DNA of 64,000 bases. It comes from Spirochaetales bacterium. Lineage in GTDB: Bacteria > Spirochaetota > Spirochaetia > Sphaerochaetales > Sphaerochaetaceae. The position numbers and the translations under genes were made by a program. Shown here in pieces: positions 34,699 to 43,009 of this stretch (its first letter is position 1; the number at the start of each line of letters is the position of its first letter). Below the pieces are notes generated by a model. It was not told where the DNA came from, ran no database searches, and saw only the letters and a program-made list of their open reading frames with translations. The DNA is taken from positions 76,414-140,413 of the forward strand of contig JAGABZ010000013.1 of the NCBI GenBank assembly GCA_017614375.1, read 5' to 3'.

Positions 34699-35798
34699 AG
34701 GTCGCCTCCGCCAAGGGCATCCGCCCCGCGCCTTTGGGCAATCAGATCGGCAATCACAAGCGCGGTGATACTGTCAACGACCACCCTTGCCCGGTGGATA
34801 ATGGCCGGGTCATGCCTGCCGTCCAGATGCAGTCCGGTGTTTTCCATCGATGAGAAATCCACCGTCTCCTGCGGCTTTGAAACCGAACTTGTCGGCTTGA
34901 TTACGGTGCGGAAAACCATCGGCATCCCGTTGGTAAGCCCGCCGTTGATTCCTCCGGCGTTGTTCGTCAGCGCCGTGACTCTGGAGTCAACGACCCTCAG
35001 CGGGTCATTGGCCTGGCTGCCCTTCATCCGGGCCAGTTCAAACCCGGCGCCGAACTCGACGCCCTTTACCCCGCCGATTGAAAAGAGCGCCCGGGCAAGC
35101 GCGCCCTCGACCGAGTCGAACCAAGGCTCGCCCAGACCGGCCGCCAGTCCGCAGACGGCCGTCTCGAGGATTCCTCCGACCGAGTCGCCCTCATCTGCCG
35201 CGGCCCGGACAGCGGCCTGCATCCTCTGGGATGCTTGGGCGTCGAGGACGGCGAAGTCCGTCGCGTTCAATGCCCTGATCTGCTCAACAGGGTTGAAATC
35301 AAAAGCAATATCTTGAATTCCGGCTATCGAAGCGATATGGCTCCCGATAAGCACGCCCTGTCTCTCCAGCGCCTGGCGGACTACTGCCGCTGCAGCAACA
35401 ATCGGCGCGGTAAGCCTCCCGGAGAAATGCCCGCCTCCGCGCCAGTCGTAAAAATTGCCGTATCTGGCGCGGGCAGGCCAGTCGGCATGCCCCGGCCGGG
35501 CGACATTTTTCAAAACATCGTAGTCGCCTGAGCGCACATCGTTGTTTTCGATTATCACGGTCATCGGAGCGCCGGTGGTAAAGCCGTCCTTCACCCCGCT
35601 GACAAATCGCGGGATATCGGCCTCGTGCCTCTGCGTGGACAGCGTTCCGACTGCCATGCGCTGATTCATCATGGCATCTATATATGCCTCATCCACAGCC
35701 AGACCGGCCGGCAGGCCGTCAACCACTGCACCGACACACGGTCCGTGGGACTCTCCGAACAAAGTCAGCCTGATCAGTGTTCCCAAAGTATTGCTCAT
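34695..35798 (-). CDS. aroC: chorismate synthase
   Basis: FMN-dependent 1,4-elimination of phosphate from EPSP to give chorismate. Signatures: FGESHGPCVGAVVDGLPAG at the N-terminus, RPGHADWPARARYGNFYDWRGGGHFSGR in the middle (positions about 100-128) and GGINGGLTNGMP near 275. 367 aa, normal. No flavin reductase domain is present, so reduced FMN must come from another enzyme. Overlaps aroB and aroE-aroK by four bases. Confidence 0.96.
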   Translation of the reverse strand: MSNTLGTLIRLTLFGESHGPCVGAVVDGLPAGLAVDEAYIDAMMNQRMAVGTLSTQRHEADIPRFVSGVKDGFTTGAPMTVIIENNDVRSGDYDVLKNVARPGHADWPARARYGNFYDWRGGGHFSGRLTAPIVAAAAVVRQALERQGVLIGSHIASIAGIQDIAFDFNPVEQIRALNATDFAVLDAQASQRMQAAVRAAADEGDSVGGILETAVCGLAAGLGEPWFDSVEGALARALFSIGGVKGVEFGAGFELARMKGSQANDPLRVVDSRVTALTNNAGGINGGLTNGMPMVFRTVIKPTSSVSKPQETVDFSSMENTGLHLDGRHDPAIIHRARVVVDSITALVIADLIAQRRGADALGGGDL

Positions 35799-36808
35799 CC
35801 GGCCCTCCTTGTGAGTATCCGCTCAAGCTCCCCGTATGAAACCGTCCGGAGCTCGCCCCGTCCGATTTCATCCACCCGGACAATCGTCACTCCGTCGGCG
35901 GACGCCTTTTTGTCCGCCGAGACCAGCTCCATTATCCGCCGCGGTTCATAGGCGCAGCTTACAGGCAGGCCCACAGCGCAGAGTACCTTTTCCAGCCTGC
36001 GGCGGATTTCATCGTTTTCAAGAATCGCGACCATCCCCATCGCCACGCACTCGCCGTGGAGGTACTCCCCGCCTGAGGCGCTCTCAAAGGCATGGCCGAA
36101 TGTGTGTCCGAAGTTGAGGATTCTGCGGATTCCCTGCTCGTCCTCGTCCTGCTCGACGATTGACCTCTTGTACTGAAGACAGGCGGTGATGACCCCCTGA
36201 ATATCGTTTTTCCACGTTCCGTCCTCAAAGGCGGCAAACAGCGCCGCGTCGCCGATCATGGCGGTCTTGATTGCCTCCGCCAGGCCGTTGGCCAGCTGCC
36301 GCTTCGGCAGGGTCGAGAGGGTGTCCGGGTCGATTATCACCATCGAGGGTTGATGGAAAGCACCGACGATGTTCTTGATTCCGCCGAGGTTCACAGCGGT
36401 CTTGCCCCCGATCGAGGAATCAATCTGCGCCAAAAGCGTCGTCGGGATGCCGACATACCGGATGCCGCGCATGTAGGTGGCGGCGGCGAATCCTCCCAGG
36501 TCCCCGACCACCCCGCCGCCGAGGGCAATCAACGTGCCGCTGCGCCTGATCGGGCAGGCGGCCATGTGCTCAAGCACCTCGGTGTAGGTCCCGATGTTCT
36601 TCGCCCGCTCGCTCGCGTTAAACACGTGCACGGACGCGCGCGGAAACTGTGCGGAAAGCTCGTCCACCCAGCACCGGGGCACCCCGGAGTCGGTCAGGAT
36701 GAACGCGCCGCCCTCGCACGGACCGATCAGTTCGGCGGCCCTTTTCAGCGCGCCGCGGGCTATGGTTATCGGATAGGTTCTCTCTCTGGTCCTGACGGTG
36801 ATTTCCAC
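35795..36808 (-). CDS. aroB: 3-dehydroquinate synthase
   Basis: Second shikimate step: NAD- and metal-dependent cyclisation of DAHP. GGGVVGDLGGFAAATYMRGI, PTTLLAQIDSSIGGKTAVN and the metal His motif LNFGHTFGHAFE with LHGECVAMGM are intact. The start is taken as GTG at 36808, six bases after GGAG and 14 bases after the pheA stop; the frame stays open much further upstream only because it overlaps pheA. 337 aa from this start. Confidence 0.93.
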   Translation of the reverse strand: MEITVRTRERTYPITIARGALKRAAELIGPCEGGAFILTDSGVPRCWVDELSAQFPRASVHVFNASERAKNIGTYTEVLEHMAACPIRRSGTLIALGGGVVGDLGGFAAATYMRGIRYVGIPTTLLAQIDSSIGGKTAVNLGGIKNIVGAFHQPSMVIIDPDTLSTLPKRQLANGLAEAIKTAMIGDAALFAAFEDGTWKNDIQGVITACLQYKRSIVEQDEDEQGIRRILNFGHTFGHAFESASGGEYLHGECVAMGMVAILENDEIRRRLEKVLCAVGLPVSCAYEPRRIMELVSADKKASADGVTIVRVDEIGRGELRTVSYGELERILTRRAG

Positions 36809-36822
36809 TTTTCGCTCCGGCT

Positions 36823-37650
36823 TCAGAGGGTCACTTCGGCGGCCTTGTAGCAACCGAAGACCCTGACGTCGATACAATCGTACTTCAGACGGCGCAGAAC
36901 CTCCTGGACATCCGGGTCGCGGAGGTTGCCGGCGAAGTCGAGATAGAAACTGTACTCGAACAGCCTGCCGACTATCGGGCGGGACTCGAGTTTGAGCACG
37001 TTGATATTCAGCGCCGAGAAGATTCCCAGGGCGTTGTACAGAGCACCCGGGCGGTGCTTGAGGGTAAGCATTATGCTGATTTTGTCGGCGTTGGAGGGGA
37101 ACGACGGGTCCTGTGTCAGACATAGGAAGCGGGTCATGTTCTTCGGGTTGTCCTGGACCGGCCCCTGCAGGATTTCCATCCCGTAAAGCTCGGCTGCCAG
37201 CGAACTGGCGATGGCTGCCTTGCTCCGGTCACCCTGTGCGGCGATGAACTTCACGCTCAGGGCGGTGTCGTCGTAAACCACTGGGCGCAGTGCCGGGTTG
37301 CGCTGGAAAAAACCGCTGCACTGGGCGATTGCCTCCGGGTGGCTGTAGACCTCCCGGATTTCCCCGAAGGACGTCCCCGGCAGGACGATGAGGTTCTGGT
37401 TTATCGGGACAACCACCTCTCCCACCGCGTTGAGGCTGTGCTTCTGGAAATGGTCATAGGTGCGCGAGATCAGGCCGGTCGTCGTGTTTTCCACCGGGAA
37501 CATCCCGAACTGGACCGTCCCTTTTTCCAGGGCGTCGAACATATCGGAAAACTCCCTGAATCCGACCGCCTCGCAGCCGTCCTGACCGAAAAAGGACCTG
37601 ACGGCCATCTCCGAAAAGGCGCCGTGCACCCCCTGATATCCGACTTTCAT
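36823..37650 (-). CDS. pheA: prephenate dehydratase with ACT domain
   Basis: Converts prephenate to phenylpyruvate for phenylalanine. The catalytic domain (1-180) has VGYQGVHGAFSEMA, GMFPVENTTTGLI and the TRF motif KNMTRFLCL. Residues about 195-275 form the ACT domain that binds Phe for feedback control (GALYNALGIFSALNINVLKLESRP). No chorismate mutase domain is fused, consistent with its place at 28325. The ATG at 37650 follows GGAGG by six bases; the longer upstream frame is rejected. 275 aa. Confidence 0.95.
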   Translation of the reverse strand: MKVGYQGVHGAFSEMAVRSFFGQDGCEAVGFREFSDMFDALEKGTVQFGMFPVENTTTGLISRTYDHFQKHSLNAVGEVVVPINQNLIVLPGTSFGEIREVYSHPEAIAQCSGFFQRNPALRPVVYDDTALSVKFIAAQGDRSKAAIASSLAAELYGMEILQGPVQDNPKNMTRFLCLTQDPSFPSNADKISIMLTLKHRPGALYNALGIFSALNINVLKLESRPIVGRLFEYSFYLDFAGNLRDPDVQEVLRRLKYDCIDVRVFGCYKAAEVTL

Positions 37651-37661
37651 GACAGGCCTCC

Positions 37662-37949
37662 TCAGGCGGCGAGCACGTATGCCCAAAGCAGGTACAACAG
37701 GGCAATCTGGGCCAGAAGCATCAGCGGGAAAAACAGGGCGAAGTACCAGTGCTTGGTCTTGTGACGCATCACCGTCATCCCCAGCACGCCGCCCAGTCCG
37801 CCGAACAGACCGCAGAAGAGAAACAAGGTCTTCTCCGGCACCCGCCGCTTGCCCTTCTCGGCACACTTCTTGTCGTAGGCCATCATGCAGAAAGAAATGA
37901 TGTTCATAAGCAGCAGAACCGCGCCGATGATGATGTACTTGATATCCAT
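37662..37949 (-). CDS. DUF1294-family membrane protein (95 aa)
   Basis: A small integral membrane protein. A first TM helix (DIKYIIIGAVLLLMNIISF) is followed by a short basic loop (DKKCAEKGKRRVPEKT), then a glycine-rich helical part (FCGLFGGLGGVLGM), the family motif RHKTKHWYF and a last TM helix. This is the pattern of DUF1294, whose function is unknown. The start at 37949 follows GGAGG. It heads the aromatic operon by position, 11 bases before pheA, though it need not act in that pathway. Confidence 0.85.
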   Translation of the reverse strand: MDIKYIIIGAVLLLMNIISFCMMAYDKKCAEKGKRRVPEKTLFLFCGLFGGLGGVLGMTVMRHKTKHWYFALFFPLMLLAQIALLYLLWAYVLAA

Positions 37950-38108
37950 GACTCCCTCCGTCATTCCGCTCAGCTTTATTTTGGAATGTTGCCGCTTGTC
38001 CGGTTGCCGGCTCCGATGAGCGCGCCCGGGCCCAACACCCCGCAATACCCCGTTAGAATACTATTTTCGGGATTGGGATAACAAGGCGTGAGCCGGAGTT
38101 TCCCGGCC

Positions 38109-38603
38109 CTACCACCTCAGCGAAAAGACGAAGTCGTCCATGTAAAAGCCGTGGCCGATGTCATTCTTCTCCTCGCGGATGACCTGAAAACCCATCTTTT
38201 CGTAGATTCTCACCGAGCTGTTGTTGCGGTTTACGTTCAGCTGGATTTCCCTGAGCCCGGCCTCCGCGGCCCTTTGCCGGACATATCCGACCATCCGCCG
38301 CCCCAGCCCCCGGCCCCGCACATCTCTTTCGAGGTACAATTTGCTCAGGTACAGATGGTCATCCCGGCGGTACCAGGCCAGAAAGCCGACATCCCGGCCG
38401 TCGAGTCTGACAAACCGGTAGTTGTAGCCGTGCTCCAGCTGCTCCCTGATTCCCCGCACGGACTGGAAACGCTCCAGCATATAATCGTTCTGCTCCCTGC
38501 CGATTATCGGGTCGTAATGCTCGCGGACTATCCCGGTGGCCAGGGCCGACATCGCCTCCAGAGCCGCCTCATCCCCCGCATCCAGGGCAACGAACTCAAC
38601 CAT
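38109..38603 (-). CDS. GNAT-family N-acetyltransferase
   Basis: A 164-aa acetyl-CoA-dependent transferase. Motif A, the CoA pyrophosphate loop, is LERDVRGRGLGRRMV; motif B includes LREIQLNVNRNNSSVRIYEKMGFQ. The acceptor is unknown. The ATG shares its first base with the stop of the nitroreductase gene (TGATG), which explains the missing Shine-Dalgarno site and implies translational coupling. Confidence 0.88.
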   Translation of the reverse strand: MVEFVALDAGDEAALEAMSALATGIVREHYDPIIGREQNDYMLERFQSVRGIREQLEHGYNYRFVRLDGRDVGFLAWYRRDDHLYLSKLYLERDVRGRGLGRRMVGYVRQRAAEAGLREIQLNVNRNNSSVRIYEKMGFQVIREEKNDIGHGFYMDDFVFSLRW

Positions 38604-39118
38604 CAGAGGTACTTCACCGTTTCGCAAAGGGGCTTGCGGCTGAAATGCCTCTCCGACGGGCCGACTCCCGAGGCGGCATACCCCAGCGGCATCAGCGCCA
38701 CCGGCACCAGATTGTCCGGCAGCTCAAACTCCTTTGACAACTCGTCCGGCAGAAACGAGCCGACCCAGCACGAGGCCACACCCAGCTCCTCGGCCTGCAG
38801 CATCATGTGGGTCATCACGATCGAGCAATCCACATATCCCGCCGGAAATCCCGGTTTGGCCGGATTGGTCCAGCACTCATCCCGGTCAAAGCAGATCAAA
38901 AGCACGGTCGAGGCCCCGTAGATGCTCCTTGTCAGCGTGTTGACCTTCGCCAGGGCCTCGGCGCTCTGAAGCACAAAAACATGCTGCGGCTGCAGGTTCT
39001 TCGCGGTCGGCGCAAGCCTGCCCGCCTCGAGAATCTTCCCAAGACTCTCTGCCTCCACCGGACGGCCGTCAAATCCGCGGGTCGAAAACCGCCGCGACAC
39101 AATCTCAGCAAAACCCAT
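38603..39118 (-). CDS. nitroreductase-family oxidoreductase (171 aa)
   Basis: A small FMN-dependent NAD(P)H oxidoreductase. SRRFSTRGFDGRPV is the N-terminal FMN-phosphate block, PTAKNLQPQHVFVL the flavin loop and GVASCWVGSF the mid-protein segment. Its natural substrate is unknown. The start at 39118 follows GGGGG. A promoter of the form TTGTGC, 17 bp, TAGAAT lies just upstream on the minus strand. Forms a two-gene operon with the GNAT gene. Confidence 0.86.
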   Translation of the reverse strand: MGFAEIVSRRFSTRGFDGRPVEAESLGKILEAGRLAPTAKNLQPQHVFVLQSAEALAKVNTLTRSIYGASTVLLICFDRDECWTNPAKPGFPAGYVDCSIVMTHMMLQAEELGVASCWVGSFLPDELSKEFELPDNLVPVALMPLGYAASGVGPSERHFSRKPLCETVKYL

Positions 39119-39232
39119 ATCTGCCCCCTGTTGAGAGGATTCTACCACACCGCCCCGGCCCGCACAAAATGAATCGGCCAGGCCTTGACCTGCAACACTA
39201 AAGCACCGATAGTAAACTCCAGCGGAGACAAC

Positions 39233-40204
39233 ATGGAAATCAGACAATACACCTTCACCAGCGGGCTTTACTCGTTCTCGATCCTCAACCTCGGATGCGC
39301 CGTGACCGCAATCCGCACCCCGGACCGCTGCGGCCGGATCGCCAACGTCACCCTGCCTTTCATCGGCACCGAAGCCGACGTCATCCTCCGCTCCGCCAGC
39401 TTCTTCGGCATGACCATCGGACGCTTTGCCAACCGCATCGCCGGCGCCTCGTTTCCGCTTTCGGGCAAGGCCTGGTCGTTCGCCCCAAACGATGGCCCGA
39501 ACCTCCTCCACAGCGGCAAAAACGGTATCTGGTCAAAAATCTGGGACATCAAGCCCACCCCTGACGGCTTCCTCTGCACCCTCTCCGCCACCCAGGCCGA
39601 GGACGGCTTTCCCGGCGATGCGGAAATCACCGTCCGCTTCTCCCTCTCCGCCGGCGGGGATTTTACCATCCGCTACAGTGCCACCTGCACCGCGCCGTGC
39701 CCGTTCAACCTGACCAACCACACCTACTTCAACCTCACCGGCGACCCGGCGCGGGACATCCTCTCCCACACCGCCCGGATCAACAGCAGCAGCATTGTCG
39801 AGGCCGGAGCCGGCCTGATCCCCACCGGCCGCATCCTCCCCGTGCAGGGCACCGCCTGGGACTTCACCGCCGAGAAACCAATCGGCCGGGACATAGACTC
39901 CCCCGCCCTTGCCCCCGCCGGCGGCTATGACCACGCCTTTGTCCTCAGCCCGGGCGGGCCGTTTGTACGCATCACCGAGCCGCAGTCGGGGCGCGTCCTC
40001 GAGGGCTTCACCGACATGCCGGCGGTCCACTTCTACACCGGCAACTACCTCGACGGCGAATTCGGCTATCACCGCCGGCACGGCTTCTGCCTCGAAACCG
40101 AGTTCTACCCCGACTGCGTCAACCGCCCTGAATTCCCCTCCTGCATAGTCCGCCCGGGCGAGACCTTCGAAAGCACCACACTCTACCGCTTCACCACCTG
40201 CTGA
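39233..40204 (+). CDS. galM: aldose 1-epimerase (galactose mutarotase)
   Basis: Interconverts alpha and beta anomers of aldoses. The fold is a beta-sandwich; GRFANRIAGASFPL carries the Asn/Arg block, SGKNGIW the first catalytic-site loop, NHTYFNLTG the substrate His and EFYPDCVNRPEF the catalytic Glu region. 323 aa from the ATG at 39233, which follows GGAGA. It stands near, but not in, the glycan locus. Its last 39 coding bases recur as a remnant at 22685-22723. Confidence 0.92.
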   Translation: MEIRQYTFTSGLYSFSILNLGCAVTAIRTPDRCGRIANVTLPFIGTEADVILRSASFFGMTIGRFANRIAGASFPLSGKAWSFAPNDGPNLLHSGKNGIWSKIWDIKPTPDGFLCTLSATQAEDGFPGDAEITVRFSLSAGGDFTIRYSATCTAPCPFNLTNHTYFNLTGDPARDILSHTARINSSSIVEAGAGLIPTGRILPVQGTAWDFTAEKPIGRDIDSPALAPAGGYDHAFVLSPGGPFVRITEPQSGRVLEGFTDMPAVHFYTGNYLDGEFGYHRRHGFCLETEFYPDCVNRPEFPSCIVRPGETFESTTLYRFTTC

Positions 40205-40225
40205 TTCTGTTTTCATACGTGCCCA

Positions 40226-40406
40226 ATAGCATCTTTTTGCGCCAAATGCAGAATTGATGCTATTTTTGTGTCATCTTTTTTCGCATTTCGAAGAAAAGAT
40301 GCTATCGAAATAGCATCAATTTGCAAGTTTTGAAAAAAACTGCACATTCTCCTGTTTTTCTTCTCAGCGAAACGCCTCTTGGCATGGATAGTAGCGGCGG
40401 AGGAAA
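40226..40406 (+). repeat. repeat block C: GATGCTAT array plus leader repeat
   Basis: ATAGCATC at 40226 and 40310, GATGCTAT at 40256 and 40298; the two GATGCTAT copies are 42 bp apart and 40298-40317 is a tight hairpin. The block continues with AAAAAAACTGCACATTCT and then leader copy C (40356-40406: TTCTCAGCGAAACGCC through GGCGGAGG), whose last bases are the ribosome site of the gene at 40411. It starts 21 bases after the galM stop codon. Confidence 0.8.
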
Positions 40407-40410
40407 AACT

Positions 40411-41184
40411 ATGTACGAGGAAACTATCAAGGCACTTCAGCGAAGGCTGGCGAAGGTTTCTGAGGTGCTTTCGAGACCGGTTCCGGATACTGAAGGCAGG
40501 CTCCTCTGTCGGTTGAGCCGTAATCCTGTGATGTATTACAGGAAGACAGCAGCCGGAATCGAATATCTGGGCCGGGGAAAGGAAAACGAGATCCGGCTGC
40601 TGGCCCAGAAGCGGTACGAGCAACGGCTGCACACGCTGGCGCTAAAGGAGAAGCGGGCCCTGGAAACGGCAATAGCGCTTTTGGGCAAGGCCAGACCGTT
40701 TGAGTCGGTCGGGGCCGAAATGTCCGAAGGAATCATGCGCTTTGTTATCCCGCACGGCGGTACGGATGAGGATTTCGTGAAAAGCTGGCTGGGTGTCAGG
40801 TACAACCGCAAGCCTGTCGGCAGAGAGGCTGTTGTCACGGCGAGGGGTGAAAGCGTGCGGTCAAAGAGCGAGGCGATCATTGCCGACAGGCTGCTGAGGG
40901 CCGGGGTTCCGTACCGCTATGAGTTTCCGGTGAATCTGGGAAAGGACGGGCTGTACCACCCGGACTTCATGGTGCTGAACAGGCGGACCCGGCAGGAATT
41001 CTTCTGGGAGCATTTCGGTATGCTGGACAACCCCGGATATGCCTATACGAACATCAGAAAACTGCGGATCTACGCCGCTCACGGCCTGTATCCAGGGGTG
41101 AACCTCATCCTGACCGCCGAGGCCGAGGGCCAGGTGCTGGACACACAGGAAGTCGAGGCGCTGATCAGACAGTACCTGCTGTAG
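40411..41184 (+). CDS. predicted PD-(D/E)XK-like nuclease (257 aa)
   Basis: The first 100 residues are charged and helical. The C-terminal half has the arrangement of a restriction-type nuclease: SKSEAIIADRL with E154, then YEFPV with E171, YHPDFMVLN with D185 and FFWEHFGM with E200. This layout (SE, PDF, WEH) recurs in many Firmicutes proteins of unknown role, some linked to mobile DNA. It is not a named restriction family. The ATG at 40411 follows GGAGG by seven bases, and the ribosome site is part of leader repeat C. Confidence 0.75.
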   Translation: MYEETIKALQRRLAKVSEVLSRPVPDTEGRLLCRLSRNPVMYYRKTAAGIEYLGRGKENEIRLLAQKRYEQRLHTLALKEKRALETAIALLGKARPFESVGAEMSEGIMRFVIPHGGTDEDFVKSWLGVRYNRKPVGREAVVTARGESVRSKSEAIIADRLLRAGVPYRYEFPVNLGKDGLYHPDFMVLNRRTRQEFFWEHFGMLDNPGYAYTNIRKLRIYAAHGLYPGVNLILTAEAEGQVLDTQEVEALIRQYLL

Positions 41185-41220
41185 ATGCGCAAACGCAAAG
41201 GCCGGGGGTCGGAACCGGGG

Positions 41221-43005
41221 TCAGAAAGAAACGAAGACAGTGCCGTCGCCCTTGATCTGGCGCTCACGCTCCAGGGCGTGGAGGACGGAGGTGGTCAGGG
41301 GGTCTTTTTTCTGCTCTTCGGTCAGGGCAAAGCGGCCGGTTGAGGCGATTGCATTGAGGATGGTGCGGGCGACGGCCGTTTCGGGACGGTCGGCGTTGCG
41401 CATCGCCTGGCGGTGGCGGGCCGTCAGGGCCTCTGCGACCGGCCTGAGGACGTCGGTCAGGGAAGGCACGCACTTGAGATAGACGGCGTTCTTGTCCTCC
41501 GTGCCTGAGTTGCGCGAGACAATCAGGGCGACGGTCATGCCGTCCTTGAGCACCGCACAGGACAGGACGTTGCGGTCCTTGAAGAAGCGCCGTTCAAAGG
41601 TCAGACCGTCGCGGATGGCCGCCGGCGCAGAGGCCAGAGCGGGACCGAGGGCGGCTGAGAGCATAGCGGCATCTTCGTCAAACAGCGCCGTGCCCTCGGC
41701 AAAGAGGTGCTTGTCCACGAAGTAGGTGTAGTAAGTGCCGGAGAACCCGCGCTCGAAGCTCTCCAGACCCTCTTCAAGGGCCAGGGCAGTCAGGGCGGCG
41801 GTCAGCAGGCCGTTGCCGGAGAGCAGGGTCTGACCGTTTTGCAGAGGCATCGGGATGATGACGTGGCCGGAGGACTCGAAACCGATGGACAGGGCCGGGT
41901 CGGCGCAGTTGCAGATCCACTTGTCACCGACGTCGGTGATCAGGCTGCGGCAACCGAAACGGCCGGCGAAGGAGACGGAGGCCATGATGTCCGACTCGAG
42001 GGTGCAGACGATGGTCGATGCCGGGGCCAGCCGGCCGGAGCGGTCGAGCAGGCCGAGGATGAGATAGGCTTCCTCGTCTCCGTCGTAGACCCGCACGCAG
42101 TCCGAGGCCGCGTCATATTTGAGGAGCATGCCCCGGTCGCCGTCGCCGTCGGTGACGATGCCGTACGAGGCGGGGTTCTCAAAGAGGGTCCTGACAATCG
42201 CCGGCGAATAGGGAATCTGGGCCCGGGTGTACTTCTCGTGGCCCTCGATTTCGGCCACTCCGCAGTTGCGGTTGATGTTGTAGCCCTTCTCGTCCTCGGA
42301 GATGCGACGGAAACAGAGGCCGTGGCCGGCGAAAAAGGCGTCGGCGTAGCGGGTCCAGGCACCGGCGGCGGTGTCGAGGATGAAGTTCATCCCCTTCATG
42401 CGGCCGTAGGGAATGTTCTTTTCCAGCGTGTCCAGGATCATGCCGGCCGGTTCAGCCTGAACCACGGGGCCGGTCGACGAGGACTTGCCCGAAACCGGTG
42501 AGGGACCGGACTGTGAGGCGGCGAGGGCCTTTTCGTACATGATGCGCGAGAGGCGGATGTCGCTGATTTCGCCCTCGGGGAGGAGTTTTTTGCCGTTGAC
42601 GAAGAACTTGATGCCGTTCTGGTTGGACGGGTTGTGGCTGGCGGTGAGCATCGCCGCGCCGTGGCAGCCGTGCAGCAGCTGGTACTGGGGAACGGCCGGC
42701 GTGGGGACGGTGCCGAGCGAATACACGGTAGCGCCGCCGGCTGCGAATGCGTTGTCCATGGCGCGCACAAAGGCGTTGTCATTGACGGCATCGCGGCCGT
42801 CGGAACCGGTGACGTAGGTGCTCGCGGCAGTCCCGCCGATAAGGGTGGTGAACGAGAGTACCGCGAGCTCGATGAGGGATGGGGTGATGACGGCGCTCTT
42901 TCTGAAGAGCTTCAGAGCATCCATCCAGGAGAGGGAGACGGTGTCGGTCTTGCCCCTGATACCGTCGGTGCCGAAGAAGTTCACATTCTCAAGAGTGCTG
43001 TCCAT
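41221..43005 (-). CDS. alpha-D-phosphohexomutase (594 aa)
   Basis: Moves phosphate between C1 and C6 of a hexose. The phospho-Ser is S123 in TASHNP, the metal loop TDGDGDRGML, the sugar loop FESSGHVII and the phosphate-binding loop SRNSGTEDK. The N-terminus FFGTDGIRG resembles GlmM, but 594 aa is longer than GlmM (about 450). It starts four bases after the GH94 stop, so the pair should convert the sugar-1-phosphate released by the phosphorylase to the 6-phosphate. The substrate could be Glc-1-P or GlcNAc-1-P. The SRNSGTE loop lacks the usual Pro after Glu. Confidence 0.88.
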   Translation of the reverse strand: MDSTLENVNFFGTDGIRGKTDTVSLSWMDALKLFRKSAVITPSLIELAVLSFTTLIGGTAASTYVTGSDGRDAVNDNAFVRAMDNAFAAGGATVYSLGTVPTPAVPQYQLLHGCHGAAMLTASHNPSNQNGIKFFVNGKKLLPEGEISDIRLSRIMYEKALAASQSGPSPVSGKSSSTGPVVQAEPAGMILDTLEKNIPYGRMKGMNFILDTAAGAWTRYADAFFAGHGLCFRRISEDEKGYNINRNCGVAEIEGHEKYTRAQIPYSPAIVRTLFENPASYGIVTDGDGDRGMLLKYDAASDCVRVYDGDEEAYLILGLLDRSGRLAPASTIVCTLESDIMASVSFAGRFGCRSLITDVGDKWICNCADPALSIGFESSGHVIIPMPLQNGQTLLSGNGLLTAALTALALEEGLESFERGFSGTYYTYFVDKHLFAEGTALFDEDAAMLSAALGPALASAPAAIRDGLTFERRFFKDRNVLSCAVLKDGMTVALIVSRNSGTEDKNAVYLKCVPSLTDVLRPVAEALTARHRQAMRNADRPETAVARTILNAIASTGRFALTEEQKKDPLTTSVLHALERERQIKGDGTVFVSF

Positions 43006-43009
43006 ATGC

